Assembly (NCBI GenBank): GCA_009694285.1
Contig: SHVK01000005.1
Span: 1 to 64,000 of the forward strand
Length of the DNA stretch: 64,000 nt
Origin: Candidatus Nanopelagicaceae bacterium
GTDB taxonomy: Bacteria; Actinomycetota; Actinomycetes; Nanopelagicales; Nanopelagicaceae
Reading direction: 5' to 3'
Positions 25,065-33,574 of this stretch are shown one piece after another. The notes under the pieces were generated by a model. That model ran no database searches and had not been told where the DNA came from. It saw only the letters and a program-made list of their open reading frames with translations. The position numbers and the translations under genes are program-made. Each line of letters starts with the position of its first letter. Positions within the stretch are counted from its first letter, which is position 1.

Positions 25065-26036
25065 GTGCGAGCAATTTCCATATCGACCGTTGGTCCAGCG
25101 GATCAACTCAAAGTCCAAGAATTTCAACGCCCGGTCTCATCAATTACTCCTGGTGAAGAGATCTTAATTGTAGTTGAAATGGCTGGAATTAATTTCTTTG
25201 ATATTTATCAACGACGGGGCGAAAGACCAATGGTTTTTCCAGGAATTTTAGGGGTAGAAGGCATCGGCATTATTTTGGAAAGTTCGATACCTCTTCAAAA
25301 TTTCAAAATCGGTGATCGGGTTGGCTGGACTGGTGGCACAAAATCTTATGCCCAATTTTTGACTCTTAGTGAGGATCAATTAATTCCGTTACCAGCAAAC
25401 ACTTCTTCCGAAAAATTGTTACCACTACTTTTGCAAGGATTGACCGCTCACTTTCTGGCGACCTCTTCACATGTGGTCTCAGCAAAGACAACCGCTTTAG
25501 TGACTGCTGCATCTGGCGGTGTTGGATCTGTCTTAATTCAATTATTGAAACGCACGGGTGCTCGAGTTATTCCAGTTACTTCCACCAAGACCAAATTAGA
25601 AAAGTTGCAGAGTTTGGGTTTTGAAGATGCATGTACTTATTCAGAAATGAAAGACAAGGTAAATCTCTTGACAAAAGGAATGGGAGTCAATGTTGTTTAT
25701 GACAGCGTCGGAAAAGCTACTTTTAACCAAACCATAGAACTTGTGGCCAGAAGGGGTGACATGGTGCTTTACGGTGCAGCTAGTGGGCCGGTAGAACCAG
25801 TCAATCCATTAATTTTGACTAGAAATTCCATCTACTTATCCCGCCCAACTCTTTCAGATTTCATTTCCACCTTCACTGAGAAAAAAGAACGTATTAATGA
25901 CCTTGTTAGCGCCCAACTATCTGGCGCTTTAGAACTGCCTGCACTTCAAATCTTTACCTTCGAGGAGGCCGCTAAAGCTCATCGCTTACTTGAAAGTGGC
26001 ATGGCTGGCGGTAAGTTAGCCTTCACGACAGCATAA
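25065..26036 (+). CDS. NADPH:quinone reductase-like zinc-independent MDR oxidoreductase
   Basis: A 323-residue medium-chain dehydrogenase/reductase of the quinone oxidoreductase (QOR) class, which reduces quinones or enones with NADPH. It has the N-terminal GroES-like fold (GINFFDIYQRRG, GVEGIG) and the nucleotide-binding motif AASGGVGSVLIQL at about 149-161. The zinc-binding cysteines of alcohol dehydrogenases are missing, as expected for QOR. The GTG start at 25065 has GGATGGAG five bases upstream. It is followed 34 bases later by a small membrane-protein gene. Physiological substrate unknown. Confidence 0.9.
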   Translation: MRAISISTVGPADQLKVQEFQRPVSSITPGEEILIVVEMAGINFFDIYQRRGERPMVFPGILGVEGIGIILESSIPLQNFKIGDRVGWTGGTKSYAQFLTLSEDQLIPLPANTSSEKLLPLLLQGLTAHFLATSSHVVSAKTTALVTAASGGVGSVLIQLLKRTGARVIPVTSTKTKLEKLQSLGFEDACTYSEMKDKVNLLTKGMGVNVVYDSVGKATFNQTIELVARRGDMVLYGAASGPVEPVNPLILTRNSIYLSRPTLSDFISTFTEKKERINDLVSAQLSGALELPALQIFTFEEAAKAHRLLESGMAGGKLAFTTA

Positions 26037-26070
26037 ATCTGATCCAGGTTTAAGAAAGGCGGGAAATTAA

Positions 26071-26346
26071 ATGGCCGACTTAGCATTATTGGTTGCCATG
26101 ATTCTATTTTTTCCAGCGATCTTGGCGCCCCTTGCCTTGGGTTTAACTTTCATGAAACGTCAAAAATGGCATGTCTTTTTTATATTGCCAATCTCGGTGA
26201 TGGCATCATCAATCAGCGGTCCATTAATTTTATCAAATATAAGCACCGGTGGCACTGTGATGGGTTTAATCGGCTTGACCTGCTCACTACTTGCCGTTTG
26301 GCGTTGGGTGAAATCAGCACCTCCTAAACCATTACGTGAAGATTAA
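26071..26346 (+). CDS. Small membrane protein of unknown function
   Basis: A 91-residue hydrophobic protein I do not recognise. Three hydrophobic segments are visible at about residues 4-25, 33-54 and 59-76, with a basic loop MKRQKWH between the first two and a charged C-terminal tail. A GGCGGGA stretch lies several bases before the ATG. It sits between the quinone reductase gene and apt in the same direction and with short gaps, so it may be co-transcribed with the former. Codon usage looks like its neighbours. Confidence 0.7.
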   Translation: MADLALLVAMILFFPAILAPLALGLTFMKRQKWHVFFILPISVMASSISGPLILSNISTGGTVMGLIGLTCSLLAVWRWVKSAPPKPLRED

Positions 26347-26361
26347 ATAAATTGAAAAATA

Positions 26362-26367
26362 TAGAAA
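26362..26367 (+). promoter_or_regulatory. -10 box for leaderless apt mRNA
   Basis: TAGAAA ends seven bases before the apt ATG; no Shine-Dalgarno is seen in the 28-base gap. Confidence 0.45.
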
Positions 26368-26374
26368 TGTCGAC

Positions 26375-26908
26375 ATGATTGATTCACTTACAAAAGCCCA
26401 AGCGCTAATCAAAGATGTGGCTAATTATCCAAAACCTGGTGTAATTTTCAAAGATATAACTCCGTTAGTTGCCAATGCGCAAGCATTCACCCTGTGTGTC
26501 GATGCCATGGCAAAATCTTTAGCGGGAGCCACACACGTTGCTGGTCTTGAAGCTCGCGGATTTGTATTTGCAGCAGCTATAGCGGCAAGACACAACTTAG
26601 GATTTGTTTTGTTGCGTAAACCTGGAAAACTTCCAAGGGAAGTCCATAAAGTTCAATACGCCCTCGAGTATGGATTTGATTCACTTGAGTTGCACAAAGA
26701 TCAGTTAGGAAAGATGGATAAAGTAATCATCGTTGATGATGTATTGGCTACCGGCGGAACTCTAAGTGCTGGAATTACTTTGGTTGGTTTAACAGGAGCC
26801 GAAATCCTGGGTTCAGTCGTTTTAGGGGAAATCCCGTTCTTAAACGGAAGAAAGAAGATTGCGATAGATCATCCTGGCCATAGGATCGCTGCAATTTTCG
26901 AATTCTAA
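26375..26908 (+). CDS. apt: Adenine phosphoribosyltransferase
   Basis: Salvages adenine to AMP with PRPP. The 177-residue protein is full length: N-terminal YPKPGVIFKDITPL, the LEARGFVF segment and the PRPP-binding motif VIIVDDVLATGGT at about 118-130. In many Actinobacteria apt lies between secDF and relA; here it stands alone, convergent with an ABC-F gene only two bases away. With the purine permease at 32065 it gives a purine-salvage capacity in this window. Confidence 0.95.
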   Translation: MIDSLTKAQALIKDVANYPKPGVIFKDITPLVANAQAFTLCVDAMAKSLAGATHVAGLEARGFVFAAAIAARHNLGFVLLRKPGKLPREVHKVQYALEYGFDSLELHKDQLGKMDKVIIVDDVLATGGTLSAGITLVGLTGAEILGSVVLGEIPFLNGRKKIAIDHPGHRIAAIFEF

Positions 26909-26910
26909 TT

Positions 26911-28521
26911 TTATTCCAACATAATTAAATCTAGGTATTCTTCATTCCACAAATCCTCCTCCCCATCAGGTAGTAAAAGAACTCGTTCTGGTTTTAAGGA
27001 AACGACTGCACCCTCATCATGTGAAACTAAAATAACTGAACCTTGATATTCGCTTAATGCGCCTAGAATTTCATCGCGTGATGCTGGATCTAAGTTGTTA
27101 GTTGGTTCATCTAATAAGAGAACATTTGCAGCACTTACTACTAACATCGCAAGGGCAAGTCTAGTTTTTTCCCCGCCGCTTAAAACTTTTACCGGTTTTT
27201 TGACATCATCGCCTGAAAACAAAAAGGAACCCAAAACATTACGGGCTTCTGGTTCGCGAATATCTTCAGCCGAACTCAACATATTTTCAAGAACAGTTCT
27301 TTCGTAATCTAGAGATTCATGTTCTTGTGCGTAATACCCAATTTTCAATCCATGGCCAGCGATAACTTCACCTGTATCCGATTCTAAATCCCCCGCTAAT
27401 ATCCGCAATAGAGTGGTTTTGCCGGCACCATTTAATCCCAGAATCACAACCCGGGATCCTTTGTCGATTGCCAAATCCACATCAGTAAATATTTCCAGTG
27501 AGCCATAAGATTTACTCAAACCGGTAGCCGAAAGTGGAGTCTTTCCACAAGGAGATGGCGTTGGAAACCGTAGCCTTGCCACACGATCACTTTTACGTTC
27601 ATCTTCAAGATTAGAAAGTAATTTCTCTGCTCGACGAAACATACCTTGAGCGGCTTTGGCTTTGGTTGCCTTGGCACGCATTTTCTCGGCTTGCTTCTCA
27701 AGAATTGCCGCTCGCTTTTCGGCGTTCGCTCGCTCACTTTTTCGGCGATGTTCATCGGCCTCTCGCTGTTGCAAATATTTCTTCCATCCCATGTTGTATA
27801 CATCAATTACATTTCGATTCGCATCTAAATAAAATACTTTATTAACTACTGTTTCGATTAAGGAAACATCGTGGCTTATGACTACTAAGCCGCCCGCATA
27901 CTTTGCCAAAAACTCGCGTAACCAATAGATAGAATCAGCATCCAAATGGTTAGTGGGTTCATCTAATAGTAAGGTTTCTGCGCCGCTGAATAAAATCCTG
28001 GCTAATTCAACTCTTCTGCGTTGACCACCACTTAATGCTCCAATATTTTGTTCAAATAGTCTCTCGGGGATTCCTAAATTTGTAGCAATGGCTTCAGCTT
28101 CAGCAGTTGCTGAGTATCCACCTGCAGCATTAAATTCACTATCGGCTCTTGAATACTTAGCAAGGACTGCCGCTAACTCTTCACCTTCGGTATTAGCCAT
28201 CGCCTCTTCTGCTTGGCGCATTCGCTCTACAATTAGATCTAGTCCACGTACTGACAAAATCCGATCTAAAACACTACCTGCTTCATCACCCGTACGAGGG
28301 TCTTGTGGAAGATACCCAATAGTGCCGCTTCGATTTACTTGGCCACCCGCGGGCAATGTTTGACCTGCTAGTACTTTCGCAAGAGTGCTTTTGCCGGCAC
28401 CATTCCTGCCAACAAAACCAATACGATCACCGCTATTAATTCGGATACTCACTCCTGAGACCAAAAGTCGCGCACCCGCACGAAGCTCTAAACTTGAAGT
28501 AGCAATCACATGAGAGATCAT
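26911..28521 (-). CDS. ABC-F family ATPase (ribosome-associated type)
   Basis: A 536-residue protein with two fused ABC ATPase domains and no membrane segment, the ABC-F layout of translation factors and antibiotic-resistance proteins. Domain 1 has GRNGAGKST and LSGGQRRRVELARI, domain 2 GLNGAGKTT and LSGGEKTRLALAM, joined by a charged linker (about 235-315, rich in E, R, K and A) that reaches into the ribosome in known members. Which ABC-F subgroup cannot be settled; a housekeeping role in stalled-ribosome rescue is likelier than resistance. A GTG at codon 5 could be the true start. Confidence 0.92.
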   Translation of the reverse strand: MISHVIATSSLELRAGARLLVSGVSIRINSGDRIGFVGRNGAGKSTLAKVLAGQTLPAGGQVNRSGTIGYLPQDPRTGDEAGSVLDRILSVRGLDLIVERMRQAEEAMANTEGEELAAVLAKYSRADSEFNAAGGYSATAEAEAIATNLGIPERLFEQNIGALSGGQRRRVELARILFSGAETLLLDEPTNHLDADSIYWLREFLAKYAGGLVVISHDVSLIETVVNKVFYLDANRNVIDVYNMGWKKYLQQREADEHRRKSERANAEKRAAILEKQAEKMRAKATKAKAAQGMFRRAEKLLSNLEDERKSDRVARLRFPTPSPCGKTPLSATGLSKSYGSLEIFTDVDLAIDKGSRVVILGLNGAGKTTLLRILAGDLESDTGEVIAGHGLKIGYYAQEHESLDYERTVLENMLSSAEDIREPEARNVLGSFLFSGDDVKKPVKVLSGGEKTRLALAMLVVSAANVLLLDEPTNNLDPASRDEILGALSEYQGSVILVSHDEGAVVSLKPERVLLLPDGEEDLWNEEYLDLIMLE

Positions 28522-28526
28522 CTCAT
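28510..28526. repeat. Palindrome over the ABC-F start codon
   Basis: ATGAGA (28510-28515) and TCTCAT (28521-28526) form a perfect inverted repeat around GATCA, covering the ABC-F start codon (28519-28521). It may be an operator or a weak start-codon hairpin, or chance. Confidence 0.4.
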
Positions 28527-28558
28527 GATACAGATGCGAGAATTTCCCAGTTTCTGGT

Positions 28559-28564
28559 TATAAT
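28559..28564 (+). promoter_or_regulatory. Candidate -10 box for the alcohol dehydrogenase gene
   Basis: A consensus TATAAT lies 65 bases before the ATG at 28630. No clear -35 hexamer is seen. The rest of the 108-base intergenic region is AT-rich without other recognisable elements. Confidence 0.45.
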
Positions 28565-28629
28565 TAAAAAAATTATTCAATAACTGCAGAATTTATCTTC
28601 TATCTTTTCAACTAATAAAGAGGGAATCA

Positions 28630-29673
28630 ATGTTAAAAACACGTGGCTACGCTGCTTTAACTGCAGGCGCCCAAATAGCACCCTTTGATTTTGAAAGACG
28701 TGAGCCTAGATCTGAGGATGTGGTGATTGAGATCACCTATGCAGGTATCTGTCATTCAGATATCCATCAGGTTCGTGAGGAGTGGGGATCATCTTTATTC
28801 CCGATGGTTCCAGGTCATGAAATTGTGGGAAAAGTAATTTCTATCGGTGAGAAGGCAAAAAAGTTCTCAGTTGGACAAATTGTAGGAGTTGGCGTTTTTG
28901 TTGACTCTTGCCGTAAATGTGAAAATTGTTTAGCCGGTGTAGAGCAATACTGCTTAGAGGGCATGACCGGTACATACAACGGTTTAGAACGCGACGGAGT
29001 AACAGTTGCTCAAGGTGGATACTCTAAAGTCATAGTTGTTGCCGAAGATTATGTGGTGACGATTCCAGCAAATCTCGAATTGGCCAACGTTGCTCCACTT
29101 TTATGCGCTGGCATCACTCTTTATTCACCATTGAGACATTGGGAAGCCGGACCTGGTAAAAAAGTTGCGATTCTAGGATTAGGTGGCTTAGGTCATATGG
29201 GTGTCAAATATGCAAAAGCCATGGGTGCTGAAGTCACTGTTTTCTCACACTCTCCCGAAAAACATGAAGATGCTTTAGCGATGGGCGCAACTCATTTTGT
29301 GGCAAAAGCCAGCAAAGAAGATTTTAAAAGACTTGCCAAAAACTTTGACTTGATCCTAAATACAGTTTCTGTTGACCTTAACCTGGAAGATTATTTGGGG
29401 ATGCTTAAATTAGATGGCACTTTGGTGCTAATCGGTTTGCCTGGAGCTCCTTACAGTGTGCCAGCAGGTGTTCTACTTGGCCAACGTCGACGTTTAGCCG
29501 GTTCGATGATTGGTGGAGTTCGCGAATTGCAGGAGATGTTGGATTTTTCAGGAGAACATAACATCACGAGTGATGTTGAAGTTATCGCACCTGATTACAT
29601 CAATACCGCATGGGATCGAACCGTTAAATCAGATGTTAAATATCGATTTGTAATTGATATATCTAAAGTTTAG
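28630..29673 (+). CDS. Zinc-dependent NADP alcohol dehydrogenase (cinnamyl/YahK type)
   Basis: A 347-residue zinc alcohol dehydrogenase reducing aldehydes with NADPH. Catalytic zinc ligands lie in GICHSDIHQ and GHE(IVG), structural zinc cysteines in CRKCENCLAGVEQYC, and the cofactor motif is GLGGLGHMGVKYAKAMG. The set matches the YahK/YjgB/ADH-C broad-specificity group. A GAGGG ribosome-binding site precedes the ATG. Its last four bases overlap the convergent DUF554 gene. Which alcohol or aldehyde is used cannot be told. Confidence 0.93.
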   Translation: MLKTRGYAALTAGAQIAPFDFERREPRSEDVVIEITYAGICHSDIHQVREEWGSSLFPMVPGHEIVGKVISIGEKAKKFSVGQIVGVGVFVDSCRKCENCLAGVEQYCLEGMTGTYNGLERDGVTVAQGGYSKVIVVAEDYVVTIPANLELANVAPLLCAGITLYSPLRHWEAGPGKKVAILGLGGLGHMGVKYAKAMGAEVTVFSHSPEKHEDALAMGATHFVAKASKEDFKRLAKNFDLILNTVSVDLNLEDYLGMLKLDGTLVLIGLPGAPYSVPAGVLLGQRRRLAGSMIGGVRELQEMLDFSGEHNITSDVEVIAPDYINTAWDRTVKSDVKYRFVIDISKV

Positions 29674-30395
29674 TGAAGGTTAGCCACTAAAACTGCTAAG
29701 AGTGGTGCAATGGCAAGAGCGGGCAACAAGTCTCCAATGGCGATTATTTTGATGTTCAATAATCGCATTCCTATCCCTACGAGAAGCATTCCACCAACAC
29801 TAGTCATCGCTGCTATTTGATACTCCGCCAAAACCGAACCTAGTGCGAAGCCAACAGCGCTCCATGCACCTTGATATACAAGAACTGAAAGAGCGGAAGC
29901 AGCAACTCCCCATCCAAGTGCTGCAGCAAAAGCTATTGCGGCAAATCCATCCATCACACTTTTAAGAATCAAAAGTGAGTTTCCCTCACCAAGGCCATCA
30001 CTAATACTTCCTAAAATCGCCATCGGACCAACGCAAAAAATCAAGGATGCACTAATAAAGCCTGCGACAAAATTCCCATCATCTGATTTAGAAAATTTTC
30101 TCTCCAGAATCTTGCCTAAACCATTTAAGCGATCTTCAATCCGTAAAGCAGATCCGATCAAGCCGCCAATTAACAACGATCCAAGCACAACTAAAATTGG
30201 CCATCCTTCACCTACTGCTTCAACAAAATCTGCATTCCACATTGCTGAAGCAGCACCTGCGGCAGCCAAAAAGGAAACTAATCCGAGTGCGTCAGTTACA
30301 AGTGTGCGTGTCCTATTAGGGATACGACTACCTATAAGAGTGCCTAAGGTTGTACCGATCAAAATTGCAACAACATTTATTAATGTGCCGATCAT
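29670..30395 (-). CDS. DUF554 family membrane protein (YdfK/YqgA-like)
   Basis: A 241-residue membrane protein with six to seven hydrophobic segments and the family signatures GTLINVVAILIGTTLGTLIGSRI at the N-terminus (residues 3-25), FCVGPMAILGSISDG in the middle and GGMLLVGIGMRLLNIKIIAIGDLLPAL near the end. The family is widespread and has no firm function; a transporter role is only a guess. Its start overlaps the uppP stop by four bases, so it is translated from the uppP mRNA. Confidence 0.88.
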   Translation of the reverse strand: MIGTLINVVAILIGTTLGTLIGSRIPNRTRTLVTDALGLVSFLAAAGAASAMWNADFVEAVGEGWPILVVLGSLLIGGLIGSALRIEDRLNGLGKILERKFSKSDDGNFVAGFISASLIFCVGPMAILGSISDGLGEGNSLLILKSVMDGFAAIAFAAALGWGVAASALSVLVYQGAWSAVGFALGSVLAEYQIAAMTSVGGMLLVGIGMRLLNIKIIAIGDLLPALAIAPLLAVLVANLH

Positions 30396-31273
30396 AAAAA
30401 TTTCACCGCCGAGATACTACCTACGACCAAACAATAAATTGCAAATGGATATAACGTGTGGTGCCTAAACCATTTCACAAGTATTTTCACTGAGACGTAA
30501 GTACCAAGCACTGCAATAACCGAACCAACAATAACTGGTCCGATTATGTGCTTAATTTCCGGATTAAATAAATCAGGAATTTTCAACAAGCCAGCTCCCA
30601 GAATTACTGGAGTTGCTAAAAGAAAAGCAAAATCAGAAGCCGCCGAATGTGACAAGCCTCTATTTAGACCAGCACCCATAGTTACCCCAAACCTGCTGAT
30701 CCCGGGGAACAAAGCAGCTGACTGAGCAACCCCGATTGTGAGGGCATTTTTGAAAGAAATTTGATGAATCAGAGTTTCATCTGAGTCGGTAAGTGTTTTC
30801 CTTTTACTTGATTTCTCGGCAATTATTAAAATAAGACCATTTAGAGTTAGAAAAATACTTGCCGCCAGTGGTTCCGAAAACAAAACTTGGAAATCCCGCT
30901 CAAATGTGATCCCCAAAACACCGACCGGTATTGTTGCAAGTAAAATCAACCAAATAATTCTTGATTCTGGCGTTTCCAACGAGCGTGATTTTAAACTTCT
31001 AAAAAAGGCTCGGATTAATTGCAGCCACCGCTTCCAAAAAATTAGTAATAAAGTTATCGCACTAGCAGCGTGCAATGCGATTATCATCAATAAATAAGGA
31101 GACTCTCCAGCAGTTGTATTAGTGAGAAATGAATTCCAACTTCCACCAATCCATGCTGGTACTAAAATCGAATGACCCAGACTTGAAATTGGAAATAACT
31201 CAGTTATCCCTTGCAAAAAACCCGTTAATATCGCTTGCCAATAAGAAAGTTCAAGTTGTGTAGCCATTTGCAT
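30392..31273 (-). CDS. uppP: Undecaprenyl-diphosphatase
   Basis: Removes one phosphate from undecaprenyl diphosphate to regenerate the lipid carrier for peptidoglycan (BacA/UppP family). The 293-residue integral membrane protein has the two active-site motifs: ITELFPISSLGHSIL with the catalytic Glu/Ser/His (about 23-37) and PGISRFGVTMGAG with the Arg (about 183-195). Seven to eight hydrophobic segments are visible. The first (31273) and third (31267) codons are both ATG. It is divergent from the YczE-like gene with a 40-base gap. Confidence 0.95.
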   Translation of the reverse strand: MQMATQLELSYWQAILTGFLQGITELFPISSLGHSILVPAWIGGSWNSFLTNTTAGESPYLLMIIALHAASAITLLLIFWKRWLQLIRAFFRSLKSRSLETPESRIIWLILLATIPVGVLGITFERDFQVLFSEPLAASIFLTLNGLILIIAEKSSKRKTLTDSDETLIHQISFKNALTIGVAQSAALFPGISRFGVTMGAGLNRGLSHSAASDFAFLLATPVILGAGLLKIPDLFNPEIKHIIGPVIVGSVIAVLGTYVSVKILVKWFRHHTLYPFAIYCLVVGSISAVKFL

Positions 31274-31301
31274 AAGGGTATAAGAATATATGGATTTCGT
31301 C

Positions 31302-31307
31302 TAAGAT
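31302..31307 (+). promoter_or_regulatory. -10 box for leaderless YczE-like mRNA
   Basis: TAAGAT ends six bases before the ATG at 31314; no Shine-Dalgarno is present. Confidence 0.5.
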
Positions 31308-31313
31308 GCGGCA

Positions 31314-31961
31314 ATGAGATTTAGACTCTCGCGAACAATTCCGGATACACCTTGGCGAGCATCAAATACTTGGTCTTTAACACCAGTGCGGTTTTCAATT
31401 CTAGTTATTGGATTAGCGCTTTTCGGCATTGGTGATGGTTTGTTGGTTGTCGCTCATCTTGGCAATGCACCATGGACCGTTTTGGCACAGGGGTTAAGTT
31501 TGCGGACGGGCATATCTTTAGGTTGGTGGACTTTCATTATTAGTACAATCGTACTTTTGATTTGGATACCACTTCGGGAGAAACCGGGCTTTGGAACTAT
31601 TGCCAATATCGTTGTCGTCGCCTTTTTTATTCAATCAACCGTAGATCTTCTCCCCACCCCAACCTTGCTTTGGGAACAATTGCTCCTTTCAATTATTGGC
31701 GTCTTAATCGTGGGGGCAGGCAGTTCGCTCTACTTAACGTGTGGTCTAGGCCCAGGACCACGAGATGGATTAATGACCGCTTTGCATAACCGAAGTGGAC
31801 TCCCAGTCGGTCGGGTACGGCTCTTTATTGAGTTAATAGTTTTGAGCCTGGGGTGGGCCTTAGGTGGTCGAGTTGGGGTGGGAACCTTCCTATTTGCGCT
31901 GTTCATTGGCTTCTCAATTGCTTTTTGGCTCGGAATAGTCGGGCGTTTCACCGCCCATTAA
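31314..31961 (+). CDS. YczE/YyaS/YitT-type membrane protein
   Basis: A 215-residue membrane protein with five to six hydrophobic segments. The pattern GIGDGLLVVAHLGNAPWTVLAQGLS and the segment LTCGLGPGPRDGLMTALHNRSGLPVGRVR fit the YczE family of membrane proteins of unknown role. The N-terminal 30 residues are basic and cytoplasmic by the positive-inside rule. It is followed by 103 bases holding a GC-rich structured stretch and then the purine permease gene. Confidence 0.82.
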   Translation: MRFRLSRTIPDTPWRASNTWSLTPVRFSILVIGLALFGIGDGLLVVAHLGNAPWTVLAQGLSLRTGISLGWWTFIISTIVLLIWIPLREKPGFGTIANIVVVAFFIQSTVDLLPTPTLLWEQLLLSIIGVLIVGAGSSLYLTCGLGPGPRDGLMTALHNRSGLPVGRVRLFIELIVLSLGWALGGRVGVGTFLFALFIGFSIAFWLGIVGRFTAH

Positions 31962-31990
31962 TGAAATCCAGAGGTAGGTTTGTGGCATCT

Positions 31991-32041
31991 TCCCTCGGCG
32001 TCGCGAGCCGTTACTTCGCACGGGGTCGCAAACACCCCCGT
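31991..32041 (+). promoter_or_regulatory. GC-rich structured leader before the purine permease gene
   Basis: Thirty-five of the 50 bases in 31991-32040 are G or C, in contrast to AT-rich surroundings. Two hairpins can form: CGGC/GCCG (31996-31999 with 32007-32010) and ACGGGG/CCCCGT (32020-32025 with 32036-32041). CCGTTAC follows or ends each hairpin (32008-32014 and 32038-32044). It lies 24 bases before the permease ATG with no T-run, so it does not look like an intrinsic terminator. It does not show the core I know for purine (guanine/adenine) riboswitches. Function unknown. Confidence 0.5.
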
Positions 32042-32064
32042 TACCAAAACAGTTAAGAGGGGTA

Positions 32065-33498
32065 ATGCTGGATACGTACTTCAAAATCAGTGAACGTGGA
32101 TCAACCGTAGGGCGCGAAGTTCGCGGAGGTTTGGTTACGTTCTTCACGATGGCATACATCGTGGCTCTTAATCCACTAATCATCGGTCTTTCAAAAGATA
32201 GCACCGGTAAATTTATTGGTGGAGACGCTCCAAACTTGGCGAAAATTGCCGCAGTAACCGCACTCGTTGCCGGAATTTTGACAATCCTGATGGGCGTTGT
32301 GGCGAACTTTCCTTTAGCACTAGCAACTGGTCTAGGTTTAAACACTTTCGTCGCAGTAGGAATCGCTTCGAAAATGACCTGGCAAGAAGCAATGGGTCTA
32401 GTTGTACTTGAAGGCTTAATTATTTTGATTCTGGTACTTACCGGATTCCGGGTTGCAGTTTTCCGGGCAATTCCAACTCAATTAAAAATAGCCATCTCAG
32501 TTGGTATTGGGCTATTTATTGCATTAATAGGTTTAGTAGATGCCGGATTCGTACGCAGAACTGGTTCTGGTCCCGTCCCGGTAACTCTTGGTGATGGCGG
32601 AACTCTTGTGGGATGGCCGATAGTTGTATTTGCGTTCGGTTTGTTCTTGATGATCGGTTTGATGGTAAAGAAAGTTAAAGCTGCCATTTTAATCGGAATC
32701 GTTGCCGCAACCACTTTGGCAGTAATTCTGGAATCATCTTTCAAGATCGGACCTTTATTTGATGGTGCGACTGGCAAGGTAAATCCAAAGGGATGGAACT
32801 TAAATGTGCCAGCAGTTCCTAAGGAGGTTGTTGCGACTCCAGATTTCACGCTAATTGGAAGTTTTGACCTCTTCGGAGCGTTCTCTAGAGTGAGTGTTGT
32901 TGCCGCTTTGTTGTTTGTCTTCACACTTCTCTTGGCTGACTTCTTCGACACCATGGGAACAATGACTGCGATCGGTGCAGAAGCAGGACTAAATGATAAA
33001 GATGGAAATGTTCCAAATGCTAACAAGATTTTGTTAGTTGACTCAGTAGCTGCTATTGCTGGTGGAGCATCTTCGATCTCATCAAATACCTCATATATTG
33101 AATCAGCAGCAGGTGTTGGGGAAGGCGCACGTACCGGATTATCTTCTGTGGTTACCGGTATCTGTTTCTTGCTTACCACGTTCCTAGCTCCACTTGTTGC
33201 AATCATTCCTTACGAAGCAGCAACACCAGCATTGATAATTGTTGGCTTCTTAATGATGACGCAAATTAAGGGAATCGAATGGAATGATTTGGGTATTGCA
33301 ATCCCGGCATTCTTGACCATTATTTTAATGCCATTCACCTACAACATCACCGTTGGTATTGGCGCTGGCTTTGTATCTCACGTACTCATTCGTGCGTTGC
33401 AAGGTAAATCAAAAGAAGTACATTGGCTATTATGGTTAATCTCAGGATTATTTATGATTTACTTCCTGACTTCACCAATTAATAATTGGATGGGTTAA
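32065..33498 (+). CDS. NCS2-family purine permease (AzgA/PbuG-like)
   Basis: A 477-residue proton-coupled purine importer with about 12-14 membrane segments. Family marks include the N-terminal TVGREVRGGLVTFFTMAYIV, NPLIIG, the ATGLGLNTFVAVGIA segment, LLADFFDTMGTMTAIGAEAGL and SSISSNTSYIESAAGVGEGARTG stretches typical of the hypoxanthine/adenine/guanine branch. AAGAGGGG precedes the ATG closely. With apt it supports purine salvage. The GC-rich leader upstream may control it. A strong bidirectional hairpin terminator follows. Confidence 0.93.
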   Translation: MLDTYFKISERGSTVGREVRGGLVTFFTMAYIVALNPLIIGLSKDSTGKFIGGDAPNLAKIAAVTALVAGILTILMGVVANFPLALATGLGLNTFVAVGIASKMTWQEAMGLVVLEGLIILILVLTGFRVAVFRAIPTQLKIAISVGIGLFIALIGLVDAGFVRRTGSGPVPVTLGDGGTLVGWPIVVFAFGLFLMIGLMVKKVKAAILIGIVAATTLAVILESSFKIGPLFDGATGKVNPKGWNLNVPAVPKEVVATPDFTLIGSFDLFGAFSRVSVVAALLFVFTLLLADFFDTMGTMTAIGAEAGLNDKDGNVPNANKILLVDSVAAIAGGASSISSNTSYIESAAGVGEGARTGLSSVVTGICFLLTTFLAPLVAIIPYEAATPALIIVGFLMMTQIKGIEWNDLGIAIPAFLTIILMPFTYNITVGIGAGFVSHVLIRALQGKSKEVHWLLWLISGLFMIYFLTSPINNWMG

Positions 33499-33516
33499 TT
33501 AATAGTTAAAAAGTAA

Positions 33517-33565
33517 AATACCACTGGTCCATAATATTAACTATTTTGGATCGGTGGTATTTTTA
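33517..33565. terminator. Bidirectional intrinsic terminator
   Basis: Arms 33517-33530 and 33548-33561 pair over 14 positions with two G-U wobbles around a 17-base AT-rich loop. The plus strand continues with a T-run and the minus strand with TTTTACTTTTT, so it can stop both the permease transcript and the convergent ABC ATPase transcript. Confidence 0.8.
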
Positions 33566-33574
33566 TGTTAATTA

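Noticed and set aside
32478-33206. 242-codon open frame opposite the purine permease
   Set aside because: Antisense shadow of a membrane-protein gene, rich in Thr/Pro/Ala, with no initiation signal.
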